Below, piece after piece: positions 27,106-35,442 of a stretch of DNA of 64,000 nucleotides. Every line of letters starts with the position of its first letter. Positions within the stretch are counted from its first letter, which is position 1. The notes under the pieces are model-generated. The model was not told the origin of the DNA. It saw only the letters and a program-made list of their open reading frames with translations, and searched no databases. The DNA is from Actinacidiphila rubida (GTDB taxonomy: Bacteria > Actinomycetota > Actinomycetes > Streptomycetales > Streptomycetaceae), in NCBI RefSeq assembly GCF_900110255.1, contig NZ_FODD01000007.1, positions 1 to 64,000 of the forward strand. The letters run 5' to 3'. The position numbers were made by a program, and so were the translations under genes.

Positions 27106-28698
27106 TCAGGCCGAGGCGGCGGGACGCAGGCGGACCAGTGTCTCGCCGGAGGACGGGCTGCGGGCGGCGATCGTGCCTTCGTAGGAGACGTGTTCGCCGC
27201 GGGAGAGGAGGAGCCAGCGGACGTCGTAGCGGTGGACGACCGCTCGGCGGGCGGCTGCCGAGGTGTGGGGGTCGAAGTACGAACTGACGGCGACCGAGCG
27301 GCGGTTGCGGTCGGTGACGGTGGTCGACGGGTCGGGCCAGGCGGGCCAGACGGTGTAGACGCCGAACGCGGGGAGGATGTGCGAGGACTCGTAGCCGTCG
27401 GTCAGCAGCACGTCCCCGGCCGGCACGCGGTCGGCGACCCACCGGTAGTCGTGCCAGGTCGGGGGCCGGGTGAGGGCCGGCAGCACCGCGCGCGGCAGCA
27501 CCGATCCGACCTGGGTGACGAACGCGAAGCCCAGCGCCGCCGCGGTCAGCGGGACCAGCGCGGCGCGCAGCCGCGTCCACGGCGGGATCTCCGCCAGCTC
27601 CACGGCCAGCGCGAACTGCAACGGGACGAGGAGCAGCGCGAACACCCGTCCGTAGGTGTAGTGGCCGCTGAGCCAGCCGTACCCGGCGATCGCGCAGTCC
27701 GCGCCGAACATCAGCACCAGCGGGTCCCGCCCTCCCCGCCGCGCCCGCAGGGCCAGCGCCGGCAGCCCGGTGAGCGCCAGGCCGTACCAGGGCAGCAGTT
27801 GCTCGTAGAGCCTGCGGTGCACGGCGTCCACCGTGGTGTCGCCGGCAAGCGCGAACACGTCGAAGTACGGCCAGGCGGCGGCGACGCTGAGCGCCACGGC
27901 CAGGGTGAGGCCCCAGCACGCCGCGGTCCACCGCGTCCAGCGCCGCTGCCGGGCCACGACGGTGGCCGCCACGCCGCTGGCCGCCGCGAGCGCGGTGATC
28001 GGGTGGATCAGCAGCAGCGTGCCGCCGAGCGCGCCGAGCCCGGCGTGCGCCCACCACCCGCCGCCGCGCCGCACCACCCGGTCGGTCCACGCCCACAGCA
28101 GGAACGTCAGGCCGACGGCGAACGTGCTCGGGTACGGCGCGACCTGCGACAGCGAGGCCAGACCGCAGAACCCGCTCCAGAACTCCGGCTGCCAGCCCCA
28201 CAGCAGGGTGAACGCCGCCAGCGCGTACACCGGCGCGAGCGGGCGCCTGCTGAGCGTGTGCGCGTACACGCCGACGCCGGCGACGAGCACCGCCAGGTTC
28301 AGCAGGCCGCTCCAGCGCAGCGCGACCCACGCCGCGGTGCCGGTGGCCTTCGCCGCGAAGCCCAGGGCCACCAGGTACGGCGAGAAATAGGGGCTGCCGA
28401 GGCCCGGTTCCCGGATGACCGGGTTCGCGGGGTGGCGCCAGTTCTCGCTGATCCGCGCGACGGCGGCCGCGTTCTGCCCGAAGTCGCCGCCGATCGGGGT
28501 GTGGAAGACCACGATCGCCAGCACCAGCCAGAACCCGGTGCCGCACACCAGGTACGGCGCGTGCCGCCGCAGGGCGGCGCCGATCCGCACCCGGCCCAGG
28601 GCCGCGACCGGGCGCCCCGGGCCGAACGTCCCGGGCGTGGCGCCCGGTGTGCGCGGCGTCCCGGGCGGGCCCGGCCGGCCCGCGGTCAGCCGCGGCAC
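27106..28698 (-). CDS. polytopic membrane protein, GT-C glycosyltransferase-like
   Basis: This 530-residue protein has about ten hydrophobic segments (for example YLVCGTGFWLVLAIVVF and ALLVPLQFALAVELAEI) and a soluble C-terminal part ending in DVRWLLLSRGEHVSYEG. An acidic first periplasmic loop (GGDFGQNAAAV) after the first helix and a C-terminal extracytoplasmic domain are typical of GT-C fold enzymes, which use polyprenyl-phosphate sugars. That assignment is by architecture only. The GTG at 28698 overlaps the stop of the upstream gene by 13 bases, so the two are translationally coupled and probably act together on a surface glycan. Confidence 0.7.
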   Translation of the reverse strand: MPRLTAGRPGPPGTPRTPGATPGTFGPGRPVAALGRVRIGAALRRHAPYLVCGTGFWLVLAIVVFHTPIGGDFGQNAAAVARISENWRHPANPVIREPGLGSPYFSPYLVALGFAAKATGTAAWVALRWSGLLNLAVLVAGVGVYAHTLSRRPLAPVYALAAFTLLWGWQPEFWSGFCGLASLSQVAPYPSTFAVGLTFLLWAWTDRVVRRGGGWWAHAGLGALGGTLLLIHPITALAAASGVAATVVARQRRWTRWTAACWGLTLAVALSVAAAWPYFDVFALAGDTTVDAVHRRLYEQLLPWYGLALTGLPALALRARRGGRDPLVLMFGADCAIAGYGWLSGHYTYGRVFALLLVPLQFALAVELAEIPPWTRLRAALVPLTAAALGFAFVTQVGSVLPRAVLPALTRPPTWHDYRWVADRVPAGDVLLTDGYESSHILPAFGVYTVWPAWPDPSTTVTDRNRRSVAVSSYFDPHTSAAARRAVVHRYDVRWLLLSRGEHVSYEGTIAARSPSSGETLVRLRPAASA

Positions 28699-30728
28699 AG
28701 CGCACGCTCCGCCTGGACCGGGTCGGCGGGGAAGCGGAACGTGGTGCGCGTCCAGGAGCCGCGCAGGTTCCGCCAGAACAGCCCGGGCGTCATCGGCGCC
28801 CGGACCGAGTGCTGGAGTTCGGCCAGAGGTCCGCAGCTCAGGGCGTGCCGGGCCGCCTGCACGCGCCGCGCGTCGAAGCCGGCGGGCAGCGGCGTGCCCG
28901 GGTCGGTGTAGTCGGCGACGATCCAGGCCGGGTCGAGTCCCCGCCCGTGGCCGGACCGGCCGCCGGTGCCGCCCGCGGCCCGCTCCTGGTGGGCGGCGAG
29001 CGGATAGGCCAGGCCGAGCGGGTCGACGGAGGTGGCGTCGAGGGGTGTGACGATGCCGTTGTAGCCGAGGAGCGGGTAGCTGCCGGCGAGGCGGGTGCGG
29101 AAGCGGGCGGCGAGCGGCAGGGACACGAACCGGCTGCCGCCGGCGGGGGTCTGCAGCAGCAGGACGGGACGGCCGGCGCTCTCGGCGGCGAGTTCGGCCG
29201 GCAGCAGCGGGGTGACCTGGCGGACGTGCGCGTACTCGGTGACCGGGTGCGGGCCCGCGGCCGACACGGTGGAGGCCCGCTGCTCGTCGACGATCGGATA
29301 GAGGCCGCCGCTGGTCGCGGCGGGCCGGCACAGCAGCGCGCACAGCACCGCCCAGACCGCGACGGCCGTCGCGCCCGCGCCGGTCAGGCGGTTGAGCGGC
29401 ACCGCGCACAGCGGCAGCATGAGCAGCAGCAGGCCGGGCAGCAGCATCCGGCCGTGCATGGCGTCGCCGCCGGCCCGGCACACATACAGCCACGACAGCA
29501 GTCCGGCGACGGGCGGGGCCAGCAGTTCGGGGCGCAGCATCCGGCGGGGGGCCTGCACGGCGACGACGGCGAGCACGGCCAGCGGCACCCACAGCCGGTA
29601 GGGGCCGGCGAAGTCGGTGAGGTAGGCCAGGCCGCGACCCCACATCGCGCGGCCGGCCTCCCCGGCGAGATCCGGCAGCGGGACGAGCACCCCGTAGTAG
29701 CCGGCGCGGAAGACCTCGTACACGGCGGGCAGCGCGACGGCGGCCGCGAGCAGTCCGGCGCCGCGCAGCACTCCCGGACGCAGCACGGCGATCAGGGCGA
29801 TCAGGAACACGACGCTGACCAGGCCGAGTTCGGGCCTGACCAGCGGGCCGAGGCCGATGACGGCGGCGGCGTACGTCCGCCGGCGCCCGGCCCCGGCCCC
29901 GGCGCCGCTCCTCGCCTCACTCGTCGTCCCACTCCTTGCCGCACCCCGCGCGTCACCGTTCGCGCCGCCTTCCGCGCCGCCTCGCGCGGGGGCCGCACCG
30001 GCGGGGGCGACGCCGGGGCCCGGGAAGCCGCCGCCGCTGATGCCGAGAGCGGTCCCGGGGCCGGCCGAGGCGGCGGCGCGGACCAGGCGGCCGGCGGCGT
30101 GCACGTCCTGCGCGCCGCGCTGACGTGCCGGTGCGCGGGCCCGTTCTGGTCGCCGCGGGCCGGGAGTCGTGCCGGCCGGCTGCGTTCCGCGGGCCGCCAC
30201 CAGATACCACCAGGCCAGTGCGATCCAGCCGGTGGTCAGGCCGCTCTCCAGACCTGAGGACGCGTAGTCCCAGTCGGCCTTGACGGCCAGCAGCACGGCC
30301 ATCCCCACCGGCAGCAGGGGTGCGGTGGTCAGGGGGCGGACGGCTCTGCGCGCGGCCGACATGGCGAGCGCGTATCCCGCGCCGGTGAACAGCACCCCGA
30401 GCCAGACGGCGACGAGCGACGGGTCCTTGCCGGAGGCGTACGTGCACGCCGCGAGCAGCCACTGCCAGAGCGCGCCGGTGGACGCCTCCGCGCGCTCGCC
30501 GACGTTGAACACCGGGCCGTGGCCGGCCAGGATCTCGCGGACGGTGCGGGTGTAGATCATGCCGTCGTCGCCGACCCAGCGCTGCCGCCAGCCGAGCACC
30601 GTCACGGCCACGGCGGGGACACCCACGATCAGGGCCTCGCGCAGCCGGCCGCCCAGCAGCAGCACGCTGCCGGCCCGGCCGGTGAGCCAGGGTCGTCGCG
30701 ACCCCGGGGCCAGATCGTGCGATGTCAT
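28686..30728 (-). CDS. GT-C membrane glycosyltransferase, AftB/ZomB-like
   Basis: This 680-residue protein has about nine transmembrane helices. After the first helix comes WVGDDGMIYTRTVREILAGH and then GPVFNVGERAEASTGALW. This closely resembles the acidic DD motif and NxGER-E segment of AftB/ZomB-family arabinofuranosyl or related transferases. It also contains CRAGGDAMHGRMLLP and a C-terminal extracytoplasmic domain from about 500. A Gly/Ala-rich loop at about 190-265 looks like an insertion. It probably transfers a sugar from a lipid carrier onto a cell-surface polymer. Streptomyces lacks mycobacterial arabinogalactan, so the acceptor is unknown. The ATG has AGGAG five bases upstream. Confidence 0.75.
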   Translation of the reverse strand: MTSHDLAPGSRRPWLTGRAGSVLLLGGRLREALIVGVPAVAVTVLGWRQRWVGDDGMIYTRTVREILAGHGPVFNVGERAEASTGALWQWLLAACTYASGKDPSLVAVWLGVLFTGAGYALAMSAARRAVRPLTTAPLLPVGMAVLLAVKADWDYASSGLESGLTTGWIALAWWYLVAARGTQPAGTTPGPRRPERARAPARQRGAQDVHAAGRLVRAAASAGPGTALGISGGGFPGPGVAPAGAAPARGGAEGGANGDARGAARSGTTSEARSGAGAGAGRRRTYAAAVIGLGPLVRPELGLVSVVFLIALIAVLRPGVLRGAGLLAAAVALPAVYEVFRAGYYGVLVPLPDLAGEAGRAMWGRGLAYLTDFAGPYRLWVPLAVLAVVAVQAPRRMLRPELLAPPVAGLLSWLYVCRAGGDAMHGRMLLPGLLLLMLPLCAVPLNRLTGAGATAVAVWAVLCALLCRPAATSGGLYPIVDEQRASTVSAAGPHPVTEYAHVRQVTPLLPAELAAESAGRPVLLLQTPAGGSRFVSLPLAARFRTRLAGSYPLLGYNGIVTPLDATSVDPLGLAYPLAAHQERAAGGTGGRSGHGRGLDPAWIVADYTDPGTPLPAGFDARRVQAARHALSCGPLAELQHSVRAPMTPGLFWRNLRGSWTRTTFRFPADPVQAERALCRG

Positions 30729-30736
30729 GACAACTC

Positions 30737-30761
30737 CTGATTCCTGCGGTTGCGGAATCAG
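30737..30761. promoter_or_regulatory. inverted repeat overlapping the ribosome binding site of the GT-C gene
   Basis: CTGATTCC-N9-GGAATCAG is a perfect 8-bp-arm inverted repeat lying 9 bases before the minus-strand start at 30728. On the mRNA its 3' arm runs into the AGGAG Shine-Dalgarno sequence, so the folded form could hide it. On DNA it could be an operator. Confidence 0.45.
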
Positions 30762-30936
30762 CGTGCCAAAGGGTCATCTCATGATCAGGTCCGCCACGCG
30801 GGTGGCGGCGCGGGGCGTAGACCACCTGGCAGAGTGGCGCACCTCGCGGCGGCCGCCCGGCAAGCAGGGCCGCGCCCCGCCGGCAGCCGGCAGCAGTGCG
30901 TGGGCGGGCAGCAGAGCGTGGGCGGACAGCGGAAAG

Positions 30937-30966
30937 CGGGGGCGCCGCGCTGCCCCGGCGCCCCCG
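30937..30966 (-). terminator. terminator of the sugar ABC operon
   Basis: CGGGGGCGCC and GGCGCCCCCG form a 10-bp stem with a 10-base loop, about 63 bases beyond the stop of the last permease gene on the minus strand. The rest of the 300-base gap (30729-31028) holds nothing coding. Confidence 0.65.
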
Positions 30967-31028
30967 CCGTCCCGCGCGGGCGGCCTGCGCCGCCCCGCCT
31001 TGCCGGCCCGGTGGGCCTGAAGTGCCGC

Positions 31029-31955
31029 CTACTTGACCGCGCCGGCCATCACGCCGGACACGAACTGCCGCTGGAACGCGAAGAACACCGCCAGCGGGAT
31101 CACCATCGAGACGAACGCGCCGGGCGCGAGGATGTCGATGTTGTTGCCGAACTGCCTGACCTGCTGCTGGAGCGCCACGGTGATCGGCTGCGAGTCGCTG
31201 TTGGTGAAGATCAGCGCCACCAGCATGTCGTTCCACACCCACAGGAACTGGAAGATGCCGAGCGAGGCGATCGCCGGGCCGCCCAGCGGCATCACCACCC
31301 GCGTGAACAGCCGCAGCTCACCGGCGCCGTCCAGCCGCGCGGCCTCCAGCAGTTCTCGGGGGATCTCCGCGAAGAAGTTCCGCAGCAGGAAGATCGCGAA
31401 GGGCAGGCCGAACGCGGTGTGGAAGAGCACCACGCCGGAGATGTCCCCGAAGATGCCCAGGTCGCCGAAGAGCTTCGCGACCGGCACCAGCGCCACCTGC
31501 ACCGGGACGACGAGCAGCGCCACCACGACCAGGAACCACCAGTCCCGGCCGGGGAAGTCCATCCACGCGAAGGCGTAGCCGGCCAGGGAGCCGATCACCA
31601 CCACCAGCAGTGTGGCCGGCACGGTGATCAGCACGGTGTTCCACAGCGAGTCGGTGATCGCGCTGTTGCTCAGCAGCGTGTGGTAGTTGGCGGCGGTCAG
31701 CTGCGACGGCGAGGTGAACACCTTCCACCAGCCGCTCGCCGTGATGTCCGTCGGCGAGCGGAGGCTGGACAGCAGCAGGCCCACCGTCGGCAGCAGCCAG
31801 AACAGCGCCACCACCAGCAGGAAGATCCGCAGCACGCCGCTGCCGGCGCGTTCGGCCAGGCGGCCGGCGAGACCGCGGCGCCGCCGCCCCGCGCCGACGG
31901 CCGTCACGGGTACGGGGGCGGTGACCGCACCGCCGGTGGTCGCGTCCGCGCTCAT
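31029..31955 (-). CDS. carbohydrate ABC transporter permease, MalG type
   Basis: This 308-residue inner-membrane permease of the CUT1 family has six transmembrane helices (first LRIFLLVVALFWLLPTVGLLL, last GAFVSMVIPLAVFFAFQRQF). The cytoplasmic EAA loop reads EIPRELLEAARLDGAGELRLF, with the Gly that docks the ATPase. The C-terminus QRQFVSGVMAGAVK is typical of MalG-type proteins. Its ATG overlaps the stop of the partner permease (ATGA). No ATP-binding subunit is encoded here; Streptomyces CUT1 importers generally share MsiK encoded elsewhere. The substrate is not predictable from sequence; an oligosaccharide is likely. Confidence 0.93.
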   Translation of the reverse strand: MSADATTGGAVTAPVPVTAVGAGRRRRGLAGRLAERAGSGVLRIFLLVVALFWLLPTVGLLLSSLRSPTDITASGWWKVFTSPSQLTAANYHTLLSNSAITDSLWNTVLITVPATLLVVVIGSLAGYAFAWMDFPGRDWWFLVVVALLVVPVQVALVPVAKLFGDLGIFGDISGVVLFHTAFGLPFAIFLLRNFFAEIPRELLEAARLDGAGELRLFTRVVMPLGGPAIASLGIFQFLWVWNDMLVALIFTNSDSQPITVALQQQVRQFGNNIDILAPGAFVSMVIPLAVFFAFQRQFVSGVMAGAVK

Positions 31956-33337
31956 CGCCGTCCCTCCCTGCGCAGCCGGCGGATGTTGACGATCATCACC
32001 GGCAGCACGAGCAGCAGCAGGATCACGCCGATCGCGCTGCCGACGCCCTGGTCGTTGCCGCCGCCGAACGACGACAGGTACAGCTGCAGCGCCAGCACGT
32101 TGGCGTTCTCCTGGGTCTGGCCGGGCGCGATGATGTAGACGAGGTCGAAGATCTTGAGCACGTTGATCATCAGCGTGACCATGACGACGACCAGGACGGG
32201 TGCCAGCAGCGGCACGGTGATCCGGCGGAACACCTGCCACTCGTTGGCGCCGTCCACCCGCGCCTGCTCCAGCAGTTCCCGCGGCACGCCGGCCAGGCCC
32301 GCCGCGATGAGCACCATCGCGAAGCCCGCCCACATCCACACGTAGCTGGCGATGATCGACGGCGTCACCAGGTTCGGGCCGAGCCAGTCGATGCCGTTGT
32401 ACTTCCCGGAGAAGTTCGAGGCGGGCAGCCGCAGTTGGGCGCCGGCCGCGGAGCCGGGCAGCTGATAGGTGCCGTCCTTGCCGGACGTCGCCGAGGCCAC
32501 CACCTTGCCGCCCTTGACCGCCTGGACCCGCACCCCCGACAGCGCCTTCTCCCCGGGATCGATCACCCCGGGCCTGCCGGTGCCGCCGGGCCGGAAGTCC
32601 AGCCACACCGTGCCGGTCACCGCGTCCGGCTTCGTCGCCGCGGGCCTGGCCTGCTGGGCGCCGGCCGGCAGCTTGTTCTGCGGGATGCCCACCAGCGGCA
32701 GGTCGGCCGGCGTGCCCACCGACGCCGTGGACTTCGAGGTGTACGAACCTCCGGCGGTCGGCGCCAGATCGCCGTTGGGCCGCGGCCGGGCGCCCGGATA
32801 GGCCGCGTTGCTGGTGAACGTGTCGTGCACGGCCACCACCACCGCGTTGGCCACCCCGCGTGACGGGTCCTGGTCGTACACCAGCCGGAAGATGATGCCG
32901 GCGGCGAGCATCGAGATCGCCATCGGCATGAAGACGACCAGCTTGAACGCCGTTCCCCAGCGCACCCGTTCGGTGAGCACCGCGAACACCAGGCCCAGCG
33001 CGGTCGCCACCGTCGGCGCGACCACCACCCAGATCGCGTTGTTGCGCACCGCGGTGAGGATGCCGTGGTCGCTGAAGACCGTGCCGAAGTTCTTCAGGCC
33101 GACGAAACCGCTGCCGTCGGCGTCGTACAGGCTGCGGTGGACGGTGAAGACGATCGGGTAGACCACCAGCGCGCCCAGCAGGACCAGTGCGGGCAGCAGG
33201 AACAGTGCCGCCACCCACGGCGGCGTGCCCATGATGCTGCGGCGGGGACGCGCGCCGGGCCCCTTCACGGGACCCGGCGCGACCGGGGCGGCGGCGGTGC
33301 CGCCGCCCCCCGCCCCCGGCAGGGAGGCGTCAGCCAT
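31952..33337 (-). CDS. carbohydrate ABC transporter permease, MalF type, with inserted Cna-B/SdrD-like segment
   Basis: This 461-residue permease is much longer than the usual 290-320. Helices 1-3 (about 42-156) and 4-6 (about 325-450, with EAA loop GVPRELLEQARVDGANEWQVF) are normal. Between helices 3 and 4, about 165 extra residues form a soluble loop, extracytoplasmic by topology. It starts NAAYPGARPRPNGD, includes VTGTVWLDFRPGGTGRPGV and LSGVRVQAVKGGKVV, and ends DGTYQLPG. This part has the pattern of a Cna-B/SdrD B-type immunoglobulin-like repeat. E. coli MalF also has a large periplasmic loop (P2), but of another fold. The insertion may contact the binding lipoprotein. Confidence 0.92.
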   Translation of the reverse strand: MADASLPGAGGGGTAAAPVAPGPVKGPGARPRRSIMGTPPWVAALFLLPALVLLGALVVYPIVFTVHRSLYDADGSGFVGLKNFGTVFSDHGILTAVRNNAIWVVVAPTVATALGLVFAVLTERVRWGTAFKLVVFMPMAISMLAAGIIFRLVYDQDPSRGVANAVVVAVHDTFTSNAAYPGARPRPNGDLAPTAGGSYTSKSTASVGTPADLPLVGIPQNKLPAGAQQARPAATKPDAVTGTVWLDFRPGGTGRPGVIDPGEKALSGVRVQAVKGGKVVASATSGKDGTYQLPGSAAGAQLRLPASNFSGKYNGIDWLGPNLVTPSIIASYVWMWAGFAMVLIAAGLAGVPRELLEQARVDGANEWQVFRRITVPLLAPVLVVVMVTLMINVLKIFDLVYIIAPGQTQENANVLALQLYLSSFGGGNDQGVGSAIGVILLLLVLPVMIVNIRRLRREGRR

Positions 33338-33343
33338 CCGCCC

Positions 33344-34777
33344 TCAGCCCCCGTACGCCTTGGCCGCGTCCGCCTCCAGCTTCGCCTGCGCTCCGGCGAT
33401 GTCGGACGGCTTGGCGAGGAAGTCCTGGAGGTCCTTCCACTCGCCCTGGCCCTTCGTGCCGCCGAAGGCCGCCGGAGCCTGGTCCGACATGTCGAACCGG
33501 AAGTCGTCGCCGGACTGGATGAGCGCCTTGGCGATGTTCCGCTGCACGTCGTCCGGGTACGCCGAGAGGTCCAGCGACTTGTTCGGCGACAGGTAACCGC
33601 CGCCCTGCGCCCAGATCTTGGCCGCGTCCGTCGAGCCGATGAAGGTCAGCAGCGCCTGCGCGCCGGGGGAGTCCTTCATCGCCACCGCGACGTCGCCGCC
33701 GCTGACCACCGGCGCCTTGCCGCTGCCGACCGCGGGGAACGGGAACACCTTGGCGTCGGTGCCGACCTTCGCCTTGGTGTTGCCGGAGATGAACGCGGAG
33801 ACGAAGTCGCCCTCGTAGACCATCGCGGCCGGGGTGCTGCCGGTGAACACCTGGGTGACCGACTTCGGGAAGTCGGCCGCCAGCGCGCCCTGCTGCCCGC
33901 CCGCGATGAGGTCCTTGTTGCCGAACAGCTGCGCCAGTGTGGTCAGCGCCGTCTTCACCGACGGGTCCGTCCACTTGACGGTGTGCGCGGCGAGCTTGTC
34001 GTACATGTCCGGCCCGGCCTGCGAGAGATAGACGTTCTCGAACCAGTCGGTGAGCGTCCACCCGTCGGCACCGCCGATGGAGACGGCGGGCGTGCCCGAC
34101 TCGAAGACGGTCTCCGCGGTCTTCAGGAAGTCCGCCCACGTCTTCGGCTCGGTGGCCCCCGCGTTGGCGAACGCCGCCGCGTTGTACCAGATCAGCGACT
34201 TGTTGGAGACCTTCGCGTAGATGCCGTACTGCTTGCCCTTCCACGCGCCGAGCTTCTGCCAGCCAGGGGAGAAGTTCGCGGTCAGCTGCGCCTGCGCCTG
34301 GGCGCCCAGCGGCTTGACCCACCCCTTGTCGGCGAACTGGTGGAGCACGCCGTTCTGCGCGAGGAAGGCGACGTCCGGCGGGGCACCGCCCTCGATCTTC
34401 GTGCCGAGGAACGTCGACTGGCTGTCGCCGGTCGGCACGTAGGAGGTCTTCGCGCCGGTGCGCCTGTCGAACTCCTTGAGCACCTTCATGAAGTTGGCCT
34501 GCTCGGGGCCGGTCCACACGGCCGCCACCTCGAGCTTCTGGCCGTGCAGGTCGGGCAGTTGGAGCGAGGAGCCACTGCCGCTCGCCGAGGTGGACGGCGA
34601 ACTCGAACTCCCCCCGCTCTTCTTGCCGTCGCCGCTGCCGCCCCCGCACGCGGCGGCGGTCAGCGCGAGCGCGGACGCCGCGACCGCGGCAAGCGCTATG
34701 CGCGTAGTGCGGCGCACGGTACGGCGCGCCGCATGTGTCTCGAAGGTGCTGTCCTTGCTCGTGTTTAACGAAAGCAT
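33344..34777 (-). CDS. sugar-binding lipoprotein of ABC importer
   Basis: This 477-residue extracytoplasmic solute-binding protein (family 1) has a twin-Arg-containing basic N-terminus, a hydrophobic core LAAVAASALALTA and lipobox TAAC (lipidated Cys near residue 44). A Ser-rich linker follows, then the mature fold with KLEVAAVWTGPEQANFMKVLKEF, GAPPDVAFLAQNG and WADFLKTAETVFESG. It captures a sugar and delivers it to the two permeases that follow 6 bases downstream in an operon. By synteny (from memory) it corresponds to S. coelicolor SCO2978. The sugar is unknown. GAGGGGA lies 9 bases upstream of the ATG. Confidence 0.92.
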   Translation of the reverse strand: MLSLNTSKDSTFETHAARRTVRRTTRIALAAVAASALALTAAACGGGSGDGKKSGGSSSSPSTSASGSGSSLQLPDLHGQKLEVAAVWTGPEQANFMKVLKEFDRRTGAKTSYVPTGDSQSTFLGTKIEGGAPPDVAFLAQNGVLHQFADKGWVKPLGAQAQAQLTANFSPGWQKLGAWKGKQYGIYAKVSNKSLIWYNAAAFANAGATEPKTWADFLKTAETVFESGTPAVSIGGADGWTLTDWFENVYLSQAGPDMYDKLAAHTVKWTDPSVKTALTTLAQLFGNKDLIAGGQQGALAADFPKSVTQVFTGSTPAAMVYEGDFVSAFISGNTKAKVGTDAKVFPFPAVGSGKAPVVSGGDVAVAMKDSPGAQALLTFIGSTDAAKIWAQGGGYLSPNKSLDLSAYPDDVQRNIAKALIQSGDDFRFDMSDQAPAAFGGTKGQGEWKDLQDFLAKPSDIAGAQAKLEADAAKAYGG

Positions 34778-34852
34778 CTGGCCATCCCCTCAGTCCCGTG
34801 GCGTCTGTCCTACGCCCGGGTGAACGGCGCTCGCAAGGGCGCACACAGCGGG

Positions 34853-34880
34853 GTGACAGGGATCGTGACCATGCCGTGAT
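34853..34880 (-). promoter_or_regulatory. spaced GTCAC-type repeats upstream of the sugar operon
   Basis: Read on the coding strand, the region holds ATCAC-N6-GTCAC-N7-GTCAC, centred about 90 bases before the binding-protein start. The half-sites are those of the putative MtrA boxes but spacing is 11 and 12 bp instead of 10, so binding by the same factor is uncertain. Confidence 0.25.
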
Positions 34881-34925
34881 CTTGGCTCAAACCCGTTTCC
34901 GTCCGGCTCGCGTCCCGGACTCGTC

Positions 34926-35357
34926 CTACGCGGGGCCGAGTTGCGCAGGCGGGGCCGCGTCCCGCCTGTCCTCGACGTGCACGACGCGCAGTTCGGTGCC
35001 GTCGCGGTGGCGCTTGGCGCGTCCGAACAGGCCGACGGCGATGTTTCTGTGGTCCTCGGCCTCCTCGGCCTCCTCGACCTCCTCGGGCGCGACGTAGGTC
35101 AGCACGTCCGGATGGTCGCCGGTCACCGCCCATCCGCCGGCCGTCCCGAGGTCGACCACCCCGAAGTCCCCGGCCGCGGAGCCGACGTGCACCGGCCCGA
35201 ACGTCCGCATGATCGCCACGGCCTGCTCGCCCAGATCCCCCTCCGGGGCGGTCAGGACGACACAGGTGCCGTGTGCGAACAGCACCCAGGAGGCGCGCGG
35301 GTCAAGCAGGACACGTCGCCAGACGGCGATCAGCATCTCGGAGTTCACACCGGTCAT
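34926..35357 (-). CDS. hypothetical conserved protein
   Basis: This 143-residue soluble protein has an N-terminal alpha/beta part (SEMLIAVWRRVLLDPRASWV, then FAHGTCVVL). It has a Gly-rich middle (VGSAAGDFGVVDLGTAGGW) and a short acidic stretch (EEVEEAEEAEDH) before a basic C-terminal strand. I do not recognise the family. It lies 85 bases downstream of the FHA-FtsK gene on the same strand and may be co-transcribed with it. No Shine-Dalgarno sequence is clear. The 148-base gap to the sugar operon on its far side holds no further gene. Confidence 0.7.
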   Translation of the reverse strand: MTGVNSEMLIAVWRRVLLDPRASWVLFAHGTCVVLTAPEGDLGEQAVAIMRTFGPVHVGSAAGDFGVVDLGTAGGWAVTGDHPDVLTYVAPEEVEEAEEAEDHRNIAVGLFGRAKRHRDGTELRVVHVEDRRDAAPPAQLGPA

Positions 35358-35442
35358 GATGGCGCGCCACTGACACCGCGAACACGGTGGACACCGCCGG
35401 CCGCCGGTACCTGCCGGTGCCGGCGGCGGCGCCGAACCGTCG

